Positions 26,701 through 35,352 of a DNA stretch of 64,000 bases are shown here, piece after piece. Under the pieces are notes generated by a model. The model had not been told where the DNA came from. It did no database searches and worked only from the letters and a program-made list of their open reading frames with translations. Both the position numbers and the translations under genes were made by a program. The stretch is from the NCBI RefSeq assembly GCF_004210375.1, contig NC_134825.1, positions 43,084,348 through 43,148,347 on the forward strand, written 5' to 3'. Origin of the DNA: Tachypleus tridentatus. Lineage: Eukaryota; Arthropoda; Merostomata; Xiphosura; Limulidae. Position 1 is the first letter of the stretch. The number at the start of each line of letters is the position of its first letter.

Positions 26701-29700
26701 AATAGTGTCTGGAGTTCATTATGGCCATACGATGACAATGCTTCTTTGCTTTTAGGCCAGTTGCTTGGTTCAAAAATTTGAAAGGCACCAATAAAATCCT
26801 TATCAAATTCTTCAAATCTCTCATTCAGATATGTGACAATCTAACCTATGAAGATGGCAGTTTCTTCAGCCACGGATTGAGCAACTGTCTCTTTTGTGGC
26901 ACTTTTTGAGCCTCTGGCCCTTGTCTGACCACTAATAGCAATCACCTTTCCTCTAAGTAACCACCTGCCAGTTTGTTCACATGTTGTGAGCTCTTTAACA
27001 ATTTTCTGGGATCTCTCAACATGATTCAGTTTGCCCAGCTTCTCTTTGCAAACAACAAGTTTGTCAGAAACAATGTTCATAGTAGCACAATTGTCTTGCA
27101 TTTTGAGACTAAGAGATGTCAGAACAAACAGAACTGCCAAGAGTATGTCCATGTACAGGATGAATTTAAGGCTTGTCAAAGTACTGTATAATCCTGCAGC
27201 TCTCTGTCCACATTCCCCTTTGTCATGCAGCTTTACTTGATACAAATGGTCTACACTAAAGCTGGCGAGTTATGAGAAACTGACTCCAGAGTGCACTCTT
27301 TGTAGGCCACCCACTGGGTTCCTGCCCCTTTTGTTGGCTTCTAACAACAATTTTGTTGGCTTTACCAGCTTCTTTGAGGCCAGCCCAGTTCTGCAGCAAA
27401 TTGTCATAAAACTTCCATAGGTTTTCTAAAAAGGTTTGGATACTATCAAGGTAAGGGATGTCCTTAATGGTCTTCTTAATTGCAAGTTCCAATCTGTGAC
27501 TAACACAGTGGATCCCTATCAAATAAGGTTTTTGCACCTTCAATCTGTTTACAAGTCCTTTATTTGTACCAAAATTGACAGCTGCCAGGCATACAATTGA
27601 TTCAAGCCAGTTGGGAAACTTGCCATATATAGACAATGCTGCAAGCACAAAAAATTAGTACCCAGTATTAGTAGGTTTCTGTAAAAAACAAAACAAAATG
27701 TAAATATGTACTTTGGAAAATTCAATTGCTCCATTATCTATTATGCTAGTTGTGCTAGGTTAAGCTCCAATTCTGTCAGTGGTAAATACATGGTTCTTCT
27801 TGGTTTAAATCAATTGAAAAATGCTTAAGTTTTCACTGATGTATATTAATAATGGAAAGACTATGTAAACCTGAATTAAAACACAAATGTACATGAAATA
27901 TTGTCCATTTTAATTTTTCTTAATTAGGAATTCAGGATAAATCCAGAAAATTCTCATCCCAGGTAATTAAGAAACCTTTACCTGAATTAAGTGCCTCTAG
28001 CAAGTGTTCAGATTCAGCCTTCTCAACTGACTGCAGACACAAGAAGTGGGTTATTGGGTAACAGTCACTGTCCAAGTATCTTACATAGACTATCTCCTGC
28101 TCAATGTTGGCAGTGTCTGTTGAGCTGTCAGTCATAATACCAAAGAATAATGAGGTGTGCAGACGAGATCTGACATTAATTCTAATTGCTTCTGTAATAT
28201 ATTTCGTAAAGATAACTTGTTTGTCATTGGCATAAAGTTCATACCAAAGTTGTGTTCCTGCAGCAACAGAAACTCTTGAAAATCACTGAATGGTTTGGCA
28301 TTTAAAGCCATATAAAGGGCAGTCCTGAACAGCACAAGCAAACGATCTTTCTCAGTCTGGTTAAGTTTGCTCAATTCTTTCATCATGGGAGTTAAATCAG
28401 GTGTTTCTTTTGCAGTCTTAGCTTGACAACTTAGACTGTGGACACGATTGTTTTGATGCTCCTTAACAGCAAGATCCTGTTATGAAGGTGTTCTTCTGCC
28501 TTCCACTACTTTGGTCATATTCCTGACAATTTGGGTAAAACATCAGTCCAGTAACATTATTGTACCCCAGCCATGGTCGGCCTCCATTCCATTCATCCTG
28601 GAAACGACGAGTAGCCTTAGCACCAGTACTAGCAGTAACAGTTTTTGCTTTAACACTTGGGCTTGGGTCAACAAGCTTGGGTTTTTTACTCAAAGTTCCA
28701 TAGTATTGTCTTCTGATTCATTAGTCTTGCTCGTGAAGCCAAACTGAAATAGACAGTGACTTTCCCATTTTTTTACTATCAGATGCCATAGTCAGATCGT
28801 CATGAATGTTTGGCAGTCACGTGACTATCTGGGACAGCATGGATAAGGTGACCTAAAAAGCACATTTTGTGAGCATTCACGACCGTTTTTTAATGTTTAC
28901 TTTTTTTTTTTGTCTTAAATTAAATCTTAAATTTTGCAAGTTATTTTCTACTCATTATAGAATATACTTTTAAGCAAAATCTTTGGGCTGTGCATACACA
29001 GCTTTTGCCTCACTTATTTTTAAGAGGACAATGTATTTGTGTCCGATATGTTAGGAATATCACCACCGGTCACGATGTTTGGCGATAGATAGGAAAGTGC
29101 CGGTCAAACTTGATTTTTTAACGGACATGTCCGGCTTTAAGAAGAAAATTTCGAACCCTGGTATGAAACAAAGCACAAGTCTTGAATGCTGTATGGTTCT
29201 GGATGATATCACTTTAACATTTATCAATTTCAAGCCAAAAGATACATACAGTCATGTTTACTTGATTAAGCTTCTTAATCTGCAAAATATCAAATATTGT
29301 TCAAATAAATGATAGTAAAATATTTGAAAACAGCCCTTGAAAAATGGGATGTACATTTCTGGCACATCCATTTTGGAATGTTCAAACAAAAAAAATGTTA
29401 GCATGATCAATGGTACTTTATACAAAACATATGATATTTTGTTGACAGAAAGAAAACTGTAAAAAAAACTCTTAAAACCAGGGTTAAACACTGTGCAGAA
29501 ACCAGTACAATGACATATCCCAAATTTTAAGGTAAGATAATTAAGATTAAATTATACCTTGAAATGAGAATGTCTACAACATTATCTCTTTAGTTCCAAA
29601 CTTTTGCAAATGAAACACTATTGGCATCATCACCAATTACAAAAACAAGGAAAGCAAATCACTCTCCTCAGAAGAAAAGATTACATTTTTTAGCACAACA

Positions 29701-32700
29701 AATAATTTCTATTTCCAGTCCCATCGAATTTTCTTTCTAACTGAGCTATCAACTTCTTTGGCTCTCACTTCATCATGTCATAGAATAACATTTGCCATAT
29801 TTTAACTGCATTCATTCAATATTTAAATGTAACTAACATCCAAAACATGTCAGTGAATCTCCATGAAGTAAACATATAATTTTGTAAGATCAGAAAAATG
29901 CTTTAGTTAGATTCAAGTTAGAATTTATACATAAAACATCCAAACACAGATAATGCATCACTGTTAAGTGAGGTTCAAATATTGTAGTTCTTGTTTATAA
30001 AAACTTTACTTTGAGCATGTTTTATTTTTGAGTATGTTATCCAAATGGTAAAATAGGCAATACAGTATTACCCTTCCTTCCCAACTTTATCCTGGATTAC
30101 AGAGAATTTCTTGAACAATCCTGGGTGACATTAAAAAGTCAGAAATCTGCTAACTAGATAGCAAATCCTATTCCTCAACACTAGAATCTACTCTTAATAC
30201 CCATCAGTTATAATATTATGGCAGTTTCAACACAAATTAATAATACAATACTGGAATATACCCAGAGTTTTGTGAACCATCACTGACATTACAGTAGTTC
30301 AAACATTGGTAATAATATACACTGAAATATATCCAGTCTTAAGATTCATCAGTAAAACTATAATAGTTCCAACACTGATTAGTAGGTGAATATTGAAATA
30401 CAAATAGTTTTAAAACTCACAAGTAATATAATGGTAGTTCCAACACTGACTAGTAGTTCAGTAATTGAATTTACCTACAGATTTAACCCTATTGCAACAG
30501 CTAAAGGTCAGAGTGCATGCCATTACATTTGTGGACTTACATTCAGAAATTTATTGAACTACTATTTTATGAATGTACAACAATATGTTTGGCATCAAGT
30601 TTTAGATTATAATTCAATTGTTAGTGTTATAAATCAGTTAATGTCTTAAAAGTAAATATTCAAACAAAATTCCTAAATATTGATTTTTCACGTGTTGCAT
30701 AGTATGTTGAATGTGGTTTTGGTTTAAACTACAAAGTCTATAGTTTTTTACAAAATAGAAAGTAAAATTAGTGATAGTGACAAGTTTGAATATAAAATAA
30801 GAAACTACTGTCTTTTCTATTTACTGAGATCTCCCTATATTTAGCAAATCAAACACAGTGGCTTAGTCTACCTCTTCCATTTTTAAAAATACTTTACATG
30901 CACCAAAGTGGCTCTACCATGTGTTTATAACAATTCAAAAACTTGGAATTTCTCTCAAGTGATTTCTTAGTCTTTAAAAAGTGTCTATTCTCCAGAAATA
31001 GTCTTTTTGTTTTGAAGCTCAAACAGAAGGGGTGAAATGGTGTTTGAAAAATTATATTTTTTACACCTAAATACAGCTTGGTAAGCAAGTCTGATAAATT
31101 AGTGGAATCCTGTGTTGCTCATATAGTAATTTATTTTCAAAATTCATATATAAAAACCAGAAAAAAAATATTTTGTTTTATACCTTCTACATACAAGATT
31201 TAACAACAATCATAAGTAATGAAGATTGTTTTTATTTCTTTACTTACTACTCTACCTTTTAAGAAAAATAACTTAGTTTGTTTCTAAATAATAATAATGT
31301 ATATGCATATGTAATGTATTATAAACAAAATGTTATTGCTTTTTTTCTTTTAATAGTCCTCTAAAACAAAGCTAAAACAGTTTCATTTTATAAAGGTCCA
31401 TTTTATGCAACTGGATGTGGTAACATGAGATGAACATGTGCTTCAAAATTGCAACTTCTGTAATGTTAGTCAGACATGGTTGAAAGGTCAATAAAATAAA
31501 ATTATAAATAGATGTATAATGTTATGAGATTTAAGATATTTAGAATAAACAATTTTGGTATCCTATTAATTTTATAGTCATTCTAGAATGAAAAAAAAAG
31601 CATAATTTAAATCTATTTCTTTTCTTTTTTTATGGTAGCTACAAGGTTGATCAATTCAACCAAACTTGTACAGAGATAAAGTAGAGAAAATGATGTATAT
31701 GATATAGGTATTTCTTAAAAACATTTAATAGTTACGTGGACGTTTTTAAAGGTTAAAAGGTTTTAGAGATTTCAGAAATGAAATTTGACAATTTTCTGTG
31801 CAGAAAATTATTTTTAATCTTAAAATCAAAATCAAAAAAGAATAAAATGCATAAATTAATTTTTAATTGAAGAAATTATAAACCTTAATTAAAAATTCTT
31901 ATATTTTGTGTATGAAAGCCTTGTAATGTTTACTGATAACATGTAAAATCTTGTGGAAATAAGCATACATTCCACCCAGCCCATAATCAAAGAGTTAAGA
32001 CATGTGGGTAAAGTTATGGAAGTTATAACACTTGCCTAATAGTTAAATGTCAGAATGTACCCAGAGTTTCCAGACCTATCAATGATATTATGGTACAGGA
32101 CTTTACATCAGTTTAACTGTTACTTTTAAGATATTTGTTTAACAAGGTTTACCATGTAGTCATTTATGATATATTAAAGATATTATTTAGCTAGACAAAT
32201 GCTAGCTGTTACACCTACTATAACAGCTTACAGCACTTGACAATTGTGTTAAAGTGAAATATTCATTGTTAATTGTTTTCTTTTAACTGTGATAAGTTTA
32301 TTTAAACACATGTTAAATGTCTTTTCAACAATTATTTTTACACATCCCAAAGTTTTCACAATAAAGAACTCAGTAGACACCTCTTGATAGAGCTGGATAT
32401 TGGCAAAATTGTTATATTGCAATATACTGCTATATAGTAAGCTATATCACAATATAATGGAAGAAAATTTCCTGTTGTTCCTTCCACCATAGTTTTAAAC
32501 ACCAAGAATTCTGGGTAGCATAATTTGCAAAATGCATGAGTGAGAGAATGCAAAAACTCAACAAAACAAGAATATGCATAAGAATTATGAAAAAATACAA
32601 ACCCTACTACAACATTATTTTACAAAAGGTATAGAGAAAAATATTACAGCTTAACATACACATACAGATGTACCAAAACATCACAGATACACGGTTTTAA

Positions 32701-35320
32701 AACAACATCAGGATAAACAAATATTATACATCTTTACCACTTGCACATGAAAGTTATTTATGTCTTATCTCGCATTCTCAGATCCACTTTCTAAATGGCA
32801 GTGTAAAACAGGAATATCTAATTAGCCTTTTTAAGGTCTAACTGACATACCATGCTAATTTATATAGTCAATGAAGACTAGAATTTCCATGGTTTTTTGT
32901 AAGAATGAACTAATTTTTGTTGTTGAAATCCTGAACTGTTACATACTCATCATTATATAATTATTTCATTCTTATCCCAACAGTTTTTTAAACTATCAAT
33001 TTATTATAAAAGCATAATTCAAAGACAGGTTCAAAACACTAAGTTTAATAACTTAGTTTTTCTCTCTAATAAACACTAATTTTTATTAACAAAAACTAAT
33101 ATAAACATATAGTTACAATTTTGTGACATGAAAACATTTGCCAGTATTTTTTTAATTTATCCAATAACATTTTATTTCTGAACAAACTAAGAAGTGAAAA
33201 TTATCACAACTCTTCTCAAAGGACATACATACAAAGAAGTCTGCACAGAGGCAGCCCTAAATTCTATATAGATATTTTCTCAAAACAAAAACCAAAATTA
33301 AAATCTAAACAAATGATCTTTTAACTAGAACTAATTAACACATTGATGATGCAGAAACAGTTAAAAACACCCAAAAATATATTATTTCTCATATTAAATT
33401 TTATGCACAAGAGCAAAATCCAAAAACTTAGAATAGCTTTAGTTCACAGGTGTTAAGTGGCAATGGAGAACCAAAGTGAGTCCAGAGAAATGTTACTTGT
33501 CTTAACTCTTTTTCTCACATTTTTAAAGTAGTTTGTCATTAATTGTTCACATGATTTTGCTTAGGGCTATCTGAGGGACCCATTTTTATAAGTAATAGTA
33601 GCTTTATATAACATCTGATAAATAAACCAAAGCACATGCTCATTATGCCTGAACTTTATCTAAACTAATACTCAGCCAATAAGACTTCATGCTATTAATT
33701 ACATTAATAGAAACTTTCTTTTTATTTGTAAAATTTTCATTATTTATAATCATTCTACTTTTTATTACAGACCTTAAACCATTTACATACCTTGTCAATT
33801 ATCTCTTGGAAATGAACTTTCACACAACAACTATCAATGTCAGAATGATTCTCGCTGTTATGAATGAGGACACTGATCTTCTTGGATCTAATCCGTTGTG
33901 CACGGTATCCAAATACAAAAAGCATTGAGTCTATAACATTGGACTTTCCACTTCCATTTGGACCAACGATTGACGTAAAACTCTGTCACAATTCAGTGGA
34001 AGAAAAAATGACTTTTTGAAAATTAAAATCAACAAATTAACATAGAATAAATAAATAAAAAGACTAAACATTACTTTATAGCAGTTATCATAAATTTTAT
34101 TTTTTTTTCACAAAAAGATCATTCACTTCTACCAAAAGTAAATGGTCTTGTTCCTGAATGTTGATTACGGATTTTTCTTGTTTTGTGTTTTTTTTTTAAT
34201 TCATATTGGTTTCAGAAAATGTAGCTTTCTCTCATCCAGTGCCTTGATAAGGATCTTGAAGTAACCAGATAATGTTTTAGGATCCTTCTCAGAGCATAGG
34301 ATTAGAAAAATCCACATACTCTGGAAGTAAAAGTGTCAAAAGAAAAAGGAAAAACAGCAATCAACAATCATTACCAAATACTTCCATGTTTACAATAATT
34401 TATAATAGTTAATGAAATAACAAGTTTAAGTTTATAAAAAATAAAAATTTGTATTAATTCAGGTTTCCTTAACAGTTTCTTAGATTCTTCTATATTCTAA
34501 TCAACTGCGTACTCATTTTTTTATTAAAGTTTAAGCATAACTTTGATTTCTGCTAAAACATCACACTAACCCTGTACAAATGGTACTGATTTTTAAATTT
34601 TATCATGCATCACAAAATATTAAGGATTGAAAAATTATATCCATTTCCAAAATGAAGATGTACATTATATATATAAAAAAAAAAAATTTTGTCCACAAAA
34701 TAATATAATTTCTTAAACAAAAATATTAGTGAAGCTTTAGAAACAAGTGATACATAAACATCAGTAGGAATACAAAATAAAAATTTCATTGAATATTTAA
34801 ATATAAGCTCTTCACATTGCATAAGGTAAAATATGGACACAGGATTATTTGGTCCTTCAAAAATTTCCTTACAAACCCATCTTTGACAGAAAGAAAAATA
34901 AACAAAACTTTATGTATTGTAATAAACTTCTGATGACAGCAAGTTACCTACATATGAAAACTAATTATCAACTCAGTATATTAGTAATCTAATAAACCTG
35001 TCTAGCTAAGAGTATACATTGTTATAAAAAAAAGACAATTAGAATACATTATTTCACCAGCTGTGTATCCTTGCTATTAAAGTTCCTTTATGCACTACAT
35101 ATTACAAAAATAAAAAAAATATTTACTTTGTGAAATGGTCCTAATACTTGTTTCCCCGCATATGATTTAAAATTAAAATTTTCAATATGGGTAATTATTA
35201 GTCTTGGTCCTGTAGAATCAAAGGTACAAGCAGGTGGTGGTGGTGGAGCAATATATATGTCTCCAATCCCTTCACAGAGAAAAACAAAATCAGCATCTCG
35301 GAGAACAGACAAAAACATTA

Positions 35321-35352
<32 letters not shown>

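Larger units (their letters stand above)
25954..29160 (-). mobile_element. hAT-superfamily DNA transposon (ZNF862-like), decayed
   Basis: Ends are imperfect inverted repeats: CAGGGGTAGAAATATTC at the left and CAGGGTTCGAAATTTTC (reverse complement) at the right. Subterminal CCGGACAT-type motifs recur near both ends, including the perfect palindrome CGGACATGTCCG at 29122-29133. A decayed transposase gene on the minus strand fills the interior. I could not find a clean 8-bp target duplication (gtgtata / gtatgaaa are only similar), so the limits are good to a few bases only. Confidence 0.75.
22784..33790. other. SMC4 intron 3 (11 kb)
   Basis: Holds the (TA)n at 23708-23728, the ZNF862-like hAT element (25954-29160), a minisatellite (30203-30475) with an orphan unit near 32045-32090, and R2 copy 2. 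22790-25950 and 32100-33790 are AT-rich with nothing else recognised. Confidence 0.6.

Noticed and set aside
26316..28789. Domesticated ZNF862-like host gene
   Set aside because: Several frameshifts and stops plus recognisable transposon ends point to a dead element, not a host gene.
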